Source of the DNA: Plantibacter elymi (nom. nud.)
Lineage (GTDB): Bacteria > Actinomycetota > Actinomycetes > Actinomycetales > Microbacteriaceae
Reading direction: 5' to 3'
Assembly (NCBI RefSeq): GCF_900177795.1
Contig: NZ_FXWJ01000001.1
Span: 958,339-1,022,338 of the forward strand
DNA length: 64,000 nucleotides
Shown here: positions 16,928-25,758 of the stretch, one piece after another
Layout of the letters: each line of letters begins with the position of its first letter
How positions within the stretch are numbered: position 1 is the first letter of the stretch
Program-made: the position numbers and the translations under genes
The notes under the pieces: generated by a model
Told to the model about the DNA's origin: nothing
What the model saw: only the letters and a program-made list of their open reading frames with translations
The model's database searches: none

Positions 16928-18019
16928 CTACGCGCGGGCGAGTTCCTCGCGGATCGCGGCGACGAACGCGTCGATGTCGTCCTCCGTGGTGTCGAACGAG
17001 CACATCCAGCGGACCTCGCCCTTCGCGGCGTCCCAGTCGTAGAAGCGGAAGCGTTCCCGCAGGCGGTCGGGGACGCCCGCTGGCAGGGTCGCGAACACCG
17101 CGTTGGCCTGGGTCGGCTGGCTGAAGCCGAGTCCCGGTGCCTCGCCGGCGGCGATGAGGGCCTCGAGGGAGGTGCGGAGGCGCGCGGCCATCGCATTGGC
17201 GTGGGTCGCGGAGCGGAGCCAGAGCCCGTCGCCACCGTCGGCCGCCGGCTCGAGCAGGGCGATGAGCTGCGCCGCGCCGAAGCGCATCTTCGACGCCAGC
17301 TGCATGTTGAGCTTCCGCAGGTAGACGAGGCCCTCCGACGCCGACGGTTCGAGGACGACGATGGCCTCGCCGAACATGAGTCCGTTCTTCGTCCCACCGA
17401 AGGACAGCACGTCGACGCCGGCATCGGCGGTGAACGCGCGCAGTGGGACGCCGAGGGCTGCGGCTGCGTTGGCGATGCGGGCGCCGTCGAGGTGCAGTTT
17501 CATGCCGTGACCGTGCGCGTGGTCGGCGATCGCGCGGATCTCCTCGGGCGTGTACAGGGTGCCGAGTTCGGTGGTCTGCGTGATCGAGACGACGAGCGGC
17601 TGCGCACGGTGCTCGTCGCCCCAGCCCCACGCCTCGCGGTCGATGAGGTCGGGCGTGAGCTTGCCGTCGGGGGCGTCGACCGTCAGGAGCTTGATGCCGC
17701 CGACCCGCTCGGGCGCGCCGCCCTCGTCGGAGTTGATGTGCGCGGTCGACGCCGAGATGACGGCACCCCAGCGCGGGAGCATGGACTGCAGACCGACGAC
17801 GTTCGCGCCGGTGCCGTTGAAGACGGGGAACACGGCGACGTCGCGGCCGAAGTGATCGGCGAAGACCTCGTGCAGCCGACGGGTGTAGTCGTCCTCGCCG
17901 TAGGCGATCTGGTGGCCGCCGTTGGCCGCCGCGAGGGCGTCGAGGATCTCGGGGTGGACGCCGGAGTAGTTGTCGGAGGCGAAGCCGCGGATGCTGGTGT
18001 CATGCAGAGAGTCGGTCAC
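16928..18019 (-). CDS. ltaE: Low-specificity L-threonine aldolase
   Basis: The protein has 363 residues and uses pyridoxal phosphate to cleave threonine or allo-threonine into glycine and acetaldehyde. The N-terminal FASDNYSGVHPEI, the LHLDGARIANA motif with the cofactor-binding Asp, and VLSFGGTKNGLMFGEA with Lys211 are all as in the family. I chose GTG 18019 because GAGGA lies at the correct distance; ATG 18037 lacks a ribosome site. It lies 92 bases upstream of thrC on the same strand, so the cell would make and break down threonine from neighbouring genes. Confidence 0.9.
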   Translation of the reverse strand: MTDSLHDTSIRGFASDNYSGVHPEILDALAAANGGHQIAYGEDDYTRRLHEVFADHFGRDVAVFPVFNGTGANVVGLQSMLPRWGAVISASTAHINSDEGGAPERVGGIKLLTVDAPDGKLTPDLIDREAWGWGDEHRAQPLVVSITQTTELGTLYTPEEIRAIADHAHGHGMKLHLDGARIANAAAALGVPLRAFTADAGVDVLSFGGTKNGLMFGEAIVVLEPSASEGLVYLRKLNMQLASKMRFGAAQLIALLEPAADGGDGLWLRSATHANAMAARLRTSLEALIAAGEAPGLGFSQPTQANAVFATLPAGVPDRLRERFRFYDWDAAKGEVRWMCSFDTTEDDIDAFVAAIREELARA

Positions 18020-18101
18020 TGATCCATCCTCGCGCATGCCACACGCAGCTTCCGTGCATCGCGGGCCGACTTCCTGCGTGCTCGACCCGGTGTCGTCGGT
18101 C

Positions 18102-18187
18102 TCCCCAACTCAGGAGTGTCCCGGCGTGGCGGCCGGTGCGCGCGGCCGCCACGCCGCGACACGCCGAGACCTTCCTGAGTTAGGGGA
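18102..18187. repeat. Intergenic inverted repeat of about 86 bases, family B
   Basis: Outer arms ccaactcagga and tcctgagttagg pair almost perfectly across the element. Inside, ggcgtggcggcc pairs with ggccgccacgcc. Arms of very similar sequence flank the element at 38078-38163. It lies downstream of the 145-residue gene on the minus strand and could terminate its transcript. Confidence 0.8.
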
Positions 18188-18200
18188 CTGGGAAACGGGG

Positions 18201-18638
18201 TCAATCAGCGGCGTGACGCGGGCCGTCGGAGGAGGGGACGACCTCCTCGGGCACGGCGTCGATCGCGGCGTCGACGTCGGCGTGCGCACCGGGCTCCGGC
18301 TCCGCGTCCGGGGTCTCCTGCGCGAGCGCGTGCTCGTAGGCGAGCGCGTGCACGGCGATCGAGGAGGCGACGGCGGCCTGCTGCTCGTCCTCGGCGGAGG
18401 GCTGAGCCGGCTGCTCAGCCGCCAGCGCGGCGGCCTGCTCGGGCGTCAGCCGGGCGTCCTGGTCTTCCTCGTCCTCGTCCACGAGATCGAGGACGATGGG
18501 CTCGTCGCCGTAGATGTCGCCCGCGGGATCGCCCGCGAGCGGGGCCGGTGCGGGGAGGCGCTGCTCGGCGTCGAGGAACTGCTTGGCCTCGAAGGCACCC
18601 GGGTTGAAGACCTCGTCGATCCCGCCGAGCCCGCTCAT
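18201..18638 (-). CDS. Conserved acidic hypothetical protein downstream of an ABC exporter
   Basis: The protein has 145 residues, very rich in Ala, Glu, Asp and Pro; the middle part reads VLDLVDEDEEDQDARLTPE. It has no signal peptide or membrane helix. The ATG at 18638 overlaps the TGA of the permease gene (ATGA), so it is translated together with the transporter. It may be a soluble accessory protein, but no family is recognised. Confidence 0.65.
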   Translation of the reverse strand: MSGLGGIDEVFNPGAFEAKQFLDAEQRLPAPAPLAGDPAGDIYGDEPIVLDLVDEDEEDQDARLTPEQAAALAAEQPAQPSAEDEQQAAVASSIAVHALAYEHALAQETPDAEPEPGAHADVDAAIDAVPEEVVPSSDGPRHAAD

Positions 18639-19786
18639 GCCTTGAGCGCTTCCGAGAGCTTGACCCGGCCACCCATTTTCAGCAGCGAGTTCTCGTAGAT
18701 CCGCGAGCCGACGAGGATGACGAGCGCCGCGGTGATCGCGAGGATCAGCAGGGACAGGATCGGCTCCCACCACTGCGCCGAGCCGACGAAGAGACGGACG
18801 GGCATGCCCACGGCTGCCGAGAACGGCACGTAGGACATGATCGTCATCACCACCGGGTTGTCGTTGAAGAAGATGACGGCGAAGTACGGGATCATGATCA
18901 GCATCGTAATCGGGGTCGTCGTCGAACCGATGTCCTCTTGACGTGAGACCAGCGATCCGGCAGCGGCGAACAGCGCGGCCAGCAGGATGAAGCCGAGCAC
19001 GAAGAACACCACGAACCAGACGACCGGGGTCCCGAGGCCGGCGAGTAGCTCCGTCTGGCCCGTCACCGTCAGCCCGATCACCGACAGCGCCGCGATCGCC
19101 AGGATCTGCCCGAACGCCAGGATGCTGTTGCCGAGCACCTTGCCGGCGAGGAGCGCCTTCACGGGGATGGCGGACATGAGGATCTCGACGACGCGGGTCT
19201 GCTTCTCCTCGACGACGCTCTGCGCGATCGACGCCCCGAAGGTGGTGGCGGAGACGAAGAACACGAGACCGAACCCGAGCGACACGATGTACAGCAGGAA
19301 GCCGGCGGAGCCGTCGGCGTCGGGATCGAGGATGGTGACCTGCGGCTGGGCGCTCAGCTGCATGATGAGCGTGTTGGAGGCCTCGGAGTCGAAGATGACC
19401 TGAACACCCGTGGGGTTGTCGTCGGTGGCCGGCGCGATCGCCGCCTCCACATCGCCCGACTTCACCAGTGCTTCAGCTGCGGCGACGTCCGCCGCCTCGG
19501 TCACGTCGAAGGTCTTGCCGTCGACGAGTCCCGCACCCGCGTTCCCCACGACCGCGACCTTCGTGGTCTCCGAGGCCGTGTTCTTCGCGAGGAACCCACC
19601 GACGACGATGCCGGCGAGGATCACGAGGAGGAGGATGCCCGTCGAGATGAGGAACGTCTTGCTGCGCAGACGCATCTTGACCTCGCGCTCGGCGACGAGT
19701 CCGATGCTCTGCACGAGGCTGGGGGAGGCCGGGCCGGAGCGACGACGACCGGCGGGCTGGATCGGGGACTCGGTTGTCGTGGTCAC
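18635..19786 (-). CDS. ABC-2 type exporter permease (NatB-like)
   Basis: The protein has 383 residues. One membrane helix near residues 46-68 is followed by a periplasm-side loop of about 100 residues and then six hydrophobic segments. VVEEKQTRVVEILMSAIP is the hallmark of the ABC-2 / NatB family. The GTG start at 19786 overlaps the TGA of the ATPase gene as GTGA. It should export an unknown substrate (in Bacillus NatAB, sodium ions) with the adjacent ATPase. Confidence 0.9.
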   Translation of the reverse strand: MTTTTESPIQPAGRRRSGPASPSLVQSIGLVAEREVKMRLRSKTFLISTGILLLVILAGIVVGGFLAKNTASETTKVAVVGNAGAGLVDGKTFDVTEAADVAAAEALVKSGDVEAAIAPATDDNPTGVQVIFDSEASNTLIMQLSAQPQVTILDPDADGSAGFLLYIVSLGFGLVFFVSATTFGASIAQSVVEEKQTRVVEILMSAIPVKALLAGKVLGNSILAFGQILAIAALSVIGLTVTGQTELLAGLGTPVVWFVVFFVLGFILLAALFAAAGSLVSRQEDIGSTTTPITMLIMIPYFAVIFFNDNPVVMTIMSYVPFSAAVGMPVRLFVGSAQWWEPILSLLILAITAALVILVGSRIYENSLLKMGGRVKLSEALKA

Positions 19787-20667
19787 TGGATGACCTCCTT
19801 GAAGATCTGGGCGAGGGTGGGTCGGAGGGGGGCGAAGCTCGTGACGTCGCCCCGGGTCAGCGCCTCACGGAGCACGGCCTGCGCCGCCTGGGCGTCGTCG
19901 GCGTCGAACAGGGCGTAGCCACCGTCGAAGTCGACGACGGAGATCCCCGGACGCTCGCGCAGCCAGCCGGTGTCGGCCGCGGTGAGCAGCTCGTAGCGGT
20001 TGCCGGCGTGGGCTTCGCGGAGGGACTCGCGCGAGCCGGAGGCGCGGATCCTGCCACCGGCGATGATCACGAGGTCGTCGCAGAGGCGCTCCACGATGTC
20101 GAGCTGGTGACTGGAGAACAGGACGGGGGAGCCGTCTGCGGCGAACTCGCTGAGCACACCGACGACCACGTCGACCGCCATCGGGTCGAGGCCCGAGAAC
20201 GGCTCGTCGAGGACGAGGACGTCGGGGTCGTGGACGAGCGCCGCGGCGATCTGCGCCCGCTGCTGGTTGCCGAGCGACAGGCTCTCGAGGGCGTCGTTCC
20301 GGCGCTCGCCGAGGCCGAGGCGCTCGAGCAGCTCGCCGGCGTTGCGCTTGGCGGCGTGGGTCGTGAACCCGTGGAGGCGGGCCAGGTAGACGAGCTGTTC
20401 CTCGACCCGCATCTTCGGGTAGAGGCCGCGCTCCTCCGGCATGTAGCCGAACCGGCGGCGGTCCTCCGGGGTGAGCGGGGTGCCGTCGAGGGTGACGGTT
20501 CCAGCGTTCGCGGCGAGGACACCGAGCAGGATGCGCATCGTCGTCGTCTTGCCGGCGCCGTTCCCCCCGACGAACCCGGTCATGCGACCGGGGGCGACCT
20601 GGAAGCTGACGTCGTCGAGCACCTTCCGCTCGCCGTATGACTTGTCGATGTGGCTGAGTTCGAGCAT
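19783..20667 (-). CDS. ABC-2 exporter ATP-binding protein (NatA-like)
   Basis: The protein has 294 residues. Walker A is GGNGAGKTTTMRILLG, the signature is LSLGNQQRAQIAAALV (a variant with N in place of the second G-Q step), and Walker B is VLVLDEPFSGLDP. A C-terminal domain of about 80 residues follows, as in exporter ATPases of this group. I chose ATG 20667, preceded by AGGAGG; the frame is open 23 codons further upstream but without a ribosome site. Confidence 0.92.
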   Translation of the reverse strand: MLELSHIDKSYGERKVLDDVSFQVAPGRMTGFVGGNGAGKTTTMRILLGVLAANAGTVTLDGTPLTPEDRRRFGYMPEERGLYPKMRVEEQLVYLARLHGFTTHAAKRNAGELLERLGLGERRNDALESLSLGNQQRAQIAAALVHDPDVLVLDEPFSGLDPMAVDVVVGVLSEFAADGSPVLFSSHQLDIVERLCDDLVIIAGGRIRASGSRESLREAHAGNRYELLTAADTGWLRERPGISVVDFDGGYALFDADDAQAAQAVLREALTRGDVTSFAPLRPTLAQIFKEVIQ

Positions 20668-20788
20668 CGGCCGCCTCCTGTGATCTGCGTGCTGGACCGA
20701 GTGTCCTGCGTCGGGTTCTCCCGGTATGGCGATCACGCTACGCGGCGTGGTGTGCCACCGGCATCCGCCGCAGGACGGGTTGACGCGA

Positions 20789-20833
20789 CGACGCCCGGTC
20801 CCCTTCTCCGTCGAGTGGGGGATACCGGGCGTC
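20789..20833 (-). terminator. Hairpin terminator after the aldo-keto reductase gene
   Basis: Perfect 10-base arms gacgcccggt (20789-20798) and accgggcgtc (20824-20833) lie 22 bases past the stop codon at 20855; ccc/ggg pairs extend the stem inside. The element could also insulate the divergent exporter promoter. Confidence 0.6.
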
Positions 20834-20854
20834 GTGGACCAGCCGCGCGCTGGA

Positions 20855-21868
20855 TCAGGCGGGGCGGGACTCCGGGGAGACCGTCTTCGAGGGGTCGGTC
20901 TCGGCGACGGAGCCGATGGCCTCGTCGATGCGGGCGATGACCGCGTCGTCGAGCTTCACACCGGCCGCGGCGGCGTTCGCGGTGACCTGCTCGGGACGCG
21001 AGGCACCGACGATCGCACCGGCGATGTTGTCGTTGTGCAGCACCCAGGCGAGCGCCAGCTGCGCCATGGTGAGGTCGAGCTCGTCGGCGATGGGCTTCAG
21101 CTGCTGGACGGCCGTGAGCACCTCGTCGTCGAGGAAGCGCTTGATCGTGTCGGCGCCGCCCTTCTCGTCGGTCGCCCGGCTGCCCTGCGGGAGCTCCGCG
21201 CCCGGCAGGTACTTGCCGCTGAGGACGCCCTGCGCCACCGGCGACCAGACGATCTGGGAGATGCCGAGTTCGCGCGAGGTGGGGACGACCTCCTCCTCGA
21301 TGACCCGCCACAGCATCGAGTACTGCGGCTGGTTCGAGATGAGCTGGAAGCCCAGCTCCTTCGACAGGGCGTGGCCGGCGCGCAGCTGCTCGGCGTTCCA
21401 CTCGCTCACGCCGATGTAGAGCGCCTTGCCCGCCCGGATGACGTCGGCGAAGGCCTGCATCGTCTCCTCGAGGGGCGTCTCGCTGTCGTAGCGGTGGGCC
21501 TGGTACAGGTCGACGTAGTCGGTACCGAGACGCGTGAGCGAGCCGTCGATCGACTCCATGATGTGCTTGCGCGACAGCCCGACGTCGTTGTGCCCCTTCG
21601 GGCCGGTGGGCCAGTAGACCTTCGTGAAGATCTCCAGGCTCGCGCGTCGTTCGTCCTTGAGGGCGTCGCCGAGCACCTGCTCCGCCGCCGTGTTGGCATA
21701 GGCGTCGGCCGTGTCGAAGGTGGTGATGCCGGCGTCGAGGGCGGCGCGAACGCTCGCCGTGGCGACGTCGTTCTCCACCTGCGAGGCGTGGGTCAGCCAG
21801 TTGCCGAAGATGATCTCTGAGATCTTGAGTCCGCTGTTGCCGAGGTATCGAAATTCCATGGTCGTCAC
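20855..21868 (-). CDS. Aldo/keto reductase (Kv-beta / YghZ-like)
   Basis: The protein has 337 residues. The catalytic tetrad of the family can be seen: Asp52 and Tyr57 in FDTADAYAN, Lys83 in FTKVYWP and His125 in QAHRYD. GRASP-like C-terminal NADPH contacts lie near AIVGASRPEQV. It should be a cytoplasmic NADPH-dependent reductase of aldehydes or ketones. GTG 21868 has GAGGAG at good spacing; ATG 21859 (MEFRYLG), three codons in, is the usual family start and cannot be excluded. Confidence 0.9.
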   Translation of the reverse strand: MTTMEFRYLGNSGLKISEIIFGNWLTHASQVENDVATASVRAALDAGITTFDTADAYANTAAEQVLGDALKDERRASLEIFTKVYWPTGPKGHNDVGLSRKHIMESIDGSLTRLGTDYVDLYQAHRYDSETPLEETMQAFADVIRAGKALYIGVSEWNAEQLRAGHALSKELGFQLISNQPQYSMLWRVIEEEVVPTSRELGISQIVWSPVAQGVLSGKYLPGAELPQGSRATDEKGGADTIKRFLDDEVLTAVQQLKPIADELDLTMAQLALAWVLHNDNIAGAIVGASRPEQVTANAAAAGVKLDDAVIARIDEAIGSVAETDPSKTVSPESRPA

Positions 21869-21922
21869 GCTACTCCTCGCATCCGACCGACCGACGGGGT
21901 TGCGCGGAGACGGAGCGAACCC

Positions 21923-22630
21923 TCAGCTGCGCGGCGACGCCAGGCCGTGCTCGTAGGTGTAGATGACCGCCTGGATCCGATCGCGGAGGGCGAGCTTCTG
22001 CAGCACCTTCGACACGTGCGACTTCACGGTCGCCTCGCCGACGAAGAGCGTGGTCGCGATCTCCTGGTTGGACAGCCCCTGGGCGACCAGCTGCAGGACC
22101 TCGCGCTCGCGCTCCGTCAGCTGCCCGTATTCGGCGCCGGTCGTCGGCCCGGCCGGGACGGTGTGATCCTCCACGGTGTCCTCGACGGCGGGGGCCTGCC
22201 GGGTGAACCCCTCGATGACCCGGCGGGTGACCGCCGGCGAGAGGAGCGCCTCCCCGCCCGCGATCACCGAGACCGCGGCGACGAGTTCCTCCGGCGACGA
22301 GTTCTTCAGGAGGAACCCGCTCGCACCGGCCCGGAGCGCCTCGGCCAGGTAGTCGTCGCGGTCGAAGGTGGTGAGGATGAGGACGGCGGCGTGCACCTCG
22401 GGGTCCGCGACGATCCGGCGGGTGGCCTCGAGGCCGTCCATACCCGGCATCTGGACGTCCATGCAGATCACGTCCGGCGCGAGCGTCGTCGCCAGCGCGA
22501 CGGCCTCGGCGCCGTCCGACGCCTCACCGACGATCTCGATCCCGGGCTGCGAGCCCAGGATGATGCGGAAGCCGGCGCGCAGCAGCTCCTGGTCGTCGAC
22601 GAGGAGGATGCGGGTGGGCTGCTCGGTCAT
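21923..22630 (-). CDS. Two-component response regulator, NarL/LuxR family
   Basis: The protein has 235 residues. The receiver domain contains the acidic pair VDDQ near residue 11 and the phospho-acceptor Asp58 in CMDVQMPGMDG. A linker of about 25 residues leads to a LuxR-type helix-turn-helix (LTEREREVLQLVAQGLSNQE ... TVKSHVSKVLQKL). Its ATG overlaps the stop of the sensor kinase gene, so the pair is translated together. The target genes are unknown; the exporter at 18.2-20.7 kb is a plausible neighbour target. Confidence 0.94.
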   Translation of the reverse strand: MTEQPTRILLVDDQELLRAGFRIILGSQPGIEIVGEASDGAEAVALATTLAPDVICMDVQMPGMDGLEATRRIVADPEVHAAVLILTTFDRDDYLAEALRAGASGFLLKNSSPEELVAAVSVIAGGEALLSPAVTRRVIEGFTRQAPAVEDTVEDHTVPAGPTTGAEYGQLTEREREVLQLVAQGLSNQEIATTLFVGEATVKSHVSKVLQKLALRDRIQAVIYTYEHGLASPRS

Positions 22631-24030
22631 GCCTGGTCCTTCGTCGTGGTGGTCTGGGGTCGTCCTGCGGAGGAGGAAGCGAGGCGGGCGTCGGCGATGG
22701 ACGCGGCGACGGGCTCCATCGCCTGGTCGCCCGGCCGGCCGAGCGGGATGGCGGCCCGCACGAGGAAGCCGCCGCGGGCGCGGGCCCCGACCTCGAGGAC
22801 GCCGCCCGACGACGCCACGCGCTCCCGCATCCCGATGAGTCCGAGCCCACCGCGGCGGGCCACCGTCGGGACGGTCCCCGTGTTCGTGACCTCGAGCTCG
22901 ACCGCGTCGTCCAGATAGCGGAGCCTGAGTTCGGCCGTGGCCGTGGTGCCGCCGTACTTGCGGGCGTTCGTGAGCGCCTCCTGAGCGATCCGGTACAGGT
23001 TGAACGACACGACGGCCGGGATCGCGACCGGTGTGCCCACGAGTTCGAACCTCGTCGGCAGCCCGTTCGCCGTTGATTCATCGGCGAGCCGGCCCAGCTG
23101 GCCGACGCCGACGGTCGACGGGCTGCTCTCCTCGTCGGTCGGTTCGCCGTGGGCGCGAAGGGTGCCGAGCATCTTGCGCAGCTCGTCGATCGCGCTCCGA
23201 GCGCCGAGCTCGACGTTCGTGAGCGCATCCCGCGCGGCGGCCGGGTCCGCATCGAGCACGGTGCGCGCGGCACCGGCCTGGACCCCCATGACCGAGACGT
23301 GGTGGGCGACGACGTCGTGCAGCTCGCGCGCGATCCGCACCCGCTCGAGGGCGACCGCCTGCCGGGCGGACCGGGCGCGCTCCGCCTCGAGCTCGGCCGT
23401 GCGCTGCTCGAGCGCCGCCCGCTCCCGGGAGGACTGGTACACGCGCTCGCCGAAGAAGTACGCGGCTCCGAAGTAGAGGATGTTCGTCAGGATCTGGATG
23501 AGGATGAACGCCACGAGGGGCGAGAAGAGCCCCACCCGGGAGAGGCTGGGCAGCGCGTCGGGGTCGGTCGCCTGGATGAACATGGAGACGAGCAGCCAGA
23601 CGAACATGGCGACGATGATGAGCACGCGGACCAGCGCAGCGCGACGTCGGTTCGGAACCCATGCCCCGACCGTGTAGATCGCGAGGAACAGGGCGATGTT
23701 CGTGAAGAGGACCTCGGGTACGAGCACCGTGCCGCCCACGATGAACATGACGGCGACGACGATCGAGACGGAGCACGGGAAGCGGCGACGGAACGCGAGC
23801 GGCGCGGTGATGCCGATCGCCCAGAGGACGGACGCCCACATCGGTGCGGGCTCGGGGTAGAACCCGGCGATCGTGTACAGCGTCAGGCTGAGGAGGGTGC
23901 CGACGCCGAGGGCGACGGCGAGGATGATGTCGGATCGCTGTTCCGACGGCGTCGCGGCCGGACGCCGCCACTCGGCGTCGTAGGGGTCGACCGGGCGGTC
24001 CTCCTGCTGGTCGACGGCGGGCTCGCTCAT
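22627..24030 (-). CDS. Sensor histidine kinase, HisKA_3 (NarX/DesK) type
   Basis: The protein has 467 residues. Five or six membrane helices occupy residues 33-195, then a coiled-coil (residues about 200-235) leads into the dimerisation helix with phospho-His238 in IARELHDVVAHHVSVMG. The ATPase domain shows YRIAQEALTNARKYG and RGGLGLIGMRERV. The membrane part has no large external domain, so it probably senses a membrane or envelope signal. I chose ATG 24030; the frame is open 12 codons further upstream. It phosphorylates the regulator encoded by the overlapping gene. Confidence 0.92.
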   Translation of the reverse strand: MSEPAVDQQEDRPVDPYDAEWRRPAATPSEQRSDIILAVALGVGTLLSLTLYTIAGFYPEPAPMWASVLWAIGITAPLAFRRRFPCSVSIVVAVMFIVGGTVLVPEVLFTNIALFLAIYTVGAWVPNRRRAALVRVLIIVAMFVWLLVSMFIQATDPDALPSLSRVGLFSPLVAFILIQILTNILYFGAAYFFGERVYQSSRERAALEQRTAELEAERARSARQAVALERVRIARELHDVVAHHVSVMGVQAGAARTVLDADPAAARDALTNVELGARSAIDELRKMLGTLRAHGEPTDEESSPSTVGVGQLGRLADESTANGLPTRFELVGTPVAIPAVVSFNLYRIAQEALTNARKYGGTTATAELRLRYLDDAVELEVTNTGTVPTVARRGGLGLIGMRERVASSGGVLEVGARARGGFLVRAAIPLGRPGDQAMEPVAASIADARLASSSAGRPQTTTTKDQA

Positions 24031-24106
24031 GCCGTCCACGCTAGCGCGACGCCCCGCCGGGGACATCCGTCGAGCGACGGAGCGCGGCGGTCCGGAGCTC
24101 GAACAA

Positions 24107-24146
24107 GAGCCCGGAGCGGCACTCAGGAGAGTGCTGCTCCGGGCTC
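24107..24146 (-). terminator. Strong hairpin terminator after the DUF6421-like gene
   Basis: gagcccggagc (24107-24117) pairs perfectly with gctccgggctc (24136-24146); gcactc and gagtgc extend the stem around a four-base loop. It lies 18 bases past the stop codon at 24165 and separates that unit from the sensor kinase gene. Confidence 0.75.
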
Positions 24147-24164
24147 CTCCGCGGCACGGTCGGG

Positions 24165-25598
24165 TCAGGCCGCGGATCGCCCCGTGATCCCGGCGGTCGA
24201 CGTGATGACGTCCGCCATCTTCTTGCCGAGCGCCTCATAGAACATCGACAGGGGGAACTCGTCGTCGAGGACCGCGTCGGTGAGTCCGCGCGGCGGTCCG
24301 CTCAGGATCTCGTCGGACAGCCCACGCGCCCACTGCGACGCGGGGTGCGGCGTCAGCGTCGTCCGGACGAGCTCGTACGCGGCGAGCCAGTGCGCGGTCT
24401 TCGGACGGTCGATCGATCGCCAGTACAGCTCGTCGATGCTCTCGCCGAGCCGCACGACCACGTCGGGGACCTCGTCCCAGTCGATCGTGAGCCTGGTGTC
24501 GGTCCAGTGCAACACGCCGTGTTGGTGCATCCACGCGAAGAGCAGCTGGCCGCCGACGCCGTCGTAGTTCCGGACGCGCGAGCCGGTGATGGCGAACCGG
24601 AAGATGCGGTCGAAGATGATCGCGTACTGCACGAGCTTCGCGTGCTCGAGGATCGCGGCCTCCGCCGCATCGAGCGCCTCGGTCTCCGCGCGGGTCGTCA
24701 GCGTGCGCTCCAGCCGGACCGACTCGCGGAACGCCGTGAGGTCGCATCGGAGCTCCTCAAGGGAGTACAGGAAGAACGGCATCCGCTGCTTGATCATGAA
24801 CGGGTCGAACGGGAGGTCACCGCGCATGTGCGTGCGGTCGTGGATGAGGTCCCACATGACGAAGGTCTCCTCGGCCAGCTGCTGGTCGTCCAGGAGGGAC
24901 GCGGCATCGGCCGGGAGCTCGAGCTTGGTGATCTCGGCAGCGGCTCGGACGACCCGACGGTACCGGGCAGCCTCGCGGTCCTGGAAGATCGCGCCCCAGG
25001 TGAACGCCGGGATCGCGCGCATCGCGACCGTCTCGGGGAAGAGGACCGCGGAGTTCGTGTCGTACCCCGGCGTGAAGTCGAGGAAGCGGATCGGCACGAA
25101 GAGCGCGTTCGTGTAGTCGCCGGCCTCGAGCGCGGCGATGAACTCGGGCCAGATGACCTCGACGAGCACGGCCTCGATGTGGCGGTCGGTCGAACCGTTC
25201 TGCGTGACCATCGGGAACACGACGAGGTGGCCCAGGCCGTCCACGCGATGCCGCTCGGGGTGGAAGGCGACGAGCGAGTCGAGGAAGTCCGGGACGCCGA
25301 AGCCGTCGCGCTCCCAGCGGTCGAAGTCGGCGACGAGGGCGTCGAGGTACTCGGCGTCGTGCGGGAAGTTCGGAGCGAGGGTACGGACGCTCGCGACGAT
25401 CGTGGCGACGTGCCCTGCCGCCGGCCCGTGGTCGCTCGCCTCGGGGATCGAGCCGTCCTTCACCTGGACGGCCTGCAGCGCGGTCGCGGCGGCCTTGAGG
25501 TCCGTCCAAGCCGGGTGCCCGACGAGTGCGGCGGCGTCTTCGACGACCTCCGGCTCTCCGACGATGCTCTTCGTGTGGGTGGTGGCGACGTTCGACAT
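24165..25598 (-). CDS. DUF6421-like protein of unknown function
   Basis: The protein has 477 residues and is soluble. I associate it from memory with the DUF6421 family of actinobacteria, which I cannot verify here. A possible metal site is seen in WDLIHDRTHMRGD, which places two histidines and acidic residues close together; other conserved-looking blocks are FPMVTQNGSTDRHIE and FAWMHQHGVLHWTD. A strong AAGGAGG ribosome site precedes ATG 25598. It follows the ssuBAC transporter genes on the same strand with a 160-base gap and ends at a strong terminator, so it may be an added function of the sulfonate unit or an independent gene with its own promoter. Confidence 0.7.
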   Translation of the reverse strand: MSNVATTHTKSIVGEPEVVEDAAALVGHPAWTDLKAAATALQAVQVKDGSIPEASDHGPAAGHVATIVASVRTLAPNFPHDAEYLDALVADFDRWERDGFGVPDFLDSLVAFHPERHRVDGLGHLVVFPMVTQNGSTDRHIEAVLVEVIWPEFIAALEAGDYTNALFVPIRFLDFTPGYDTNSAVLFPETVAMRAIPAFTWGAIFQDREAARYRRVVRAAAEITKLELPADAASLLDDQQLAEETFVMWDLIHDRTHMRGDLPFDPFMIKQRMPFFLYSLEELRCDLTAFRESVRLERTLTTRAETEALDAAEAAILEHAKLVQYAIIFDRIFRFAITGSRVRNYDGVGGQLLFAWMHQHGVLHWTDTRLTIDWDEVPDVVVRLGESIDELYWRSIDRPKTAHWLAAYELVRTTLTPHPASQWARGLSDEILSGPPRGLTDAVLDDEFPLSMFYEALGKKMADVITSTAGITGRSAA

Positions 25599-25758
25599 GG
25601 TGAACCTCCTTCCGCGTGCGCAGGCGTCGCCCGGGGTGGGTGACGATTCCTTCGAGCGTAGGGGCGGAAGGGGTGCGGATTTCTTGCGTCAGGAGCGACT
25701 TCGCTGCAACATTCGGCCGTTCGCGCTGGGGAACTGCACGGTCGGCCGCGGCGGGCCC

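Noticed and set aside
15390..17630. Threonine synthase with a 260-residue N-terminal extension
   Set aside because: The extension overlaps the threonine aldolase gene in another frame and has shadow composition; the family start MHYQSTRG lies at 16835.
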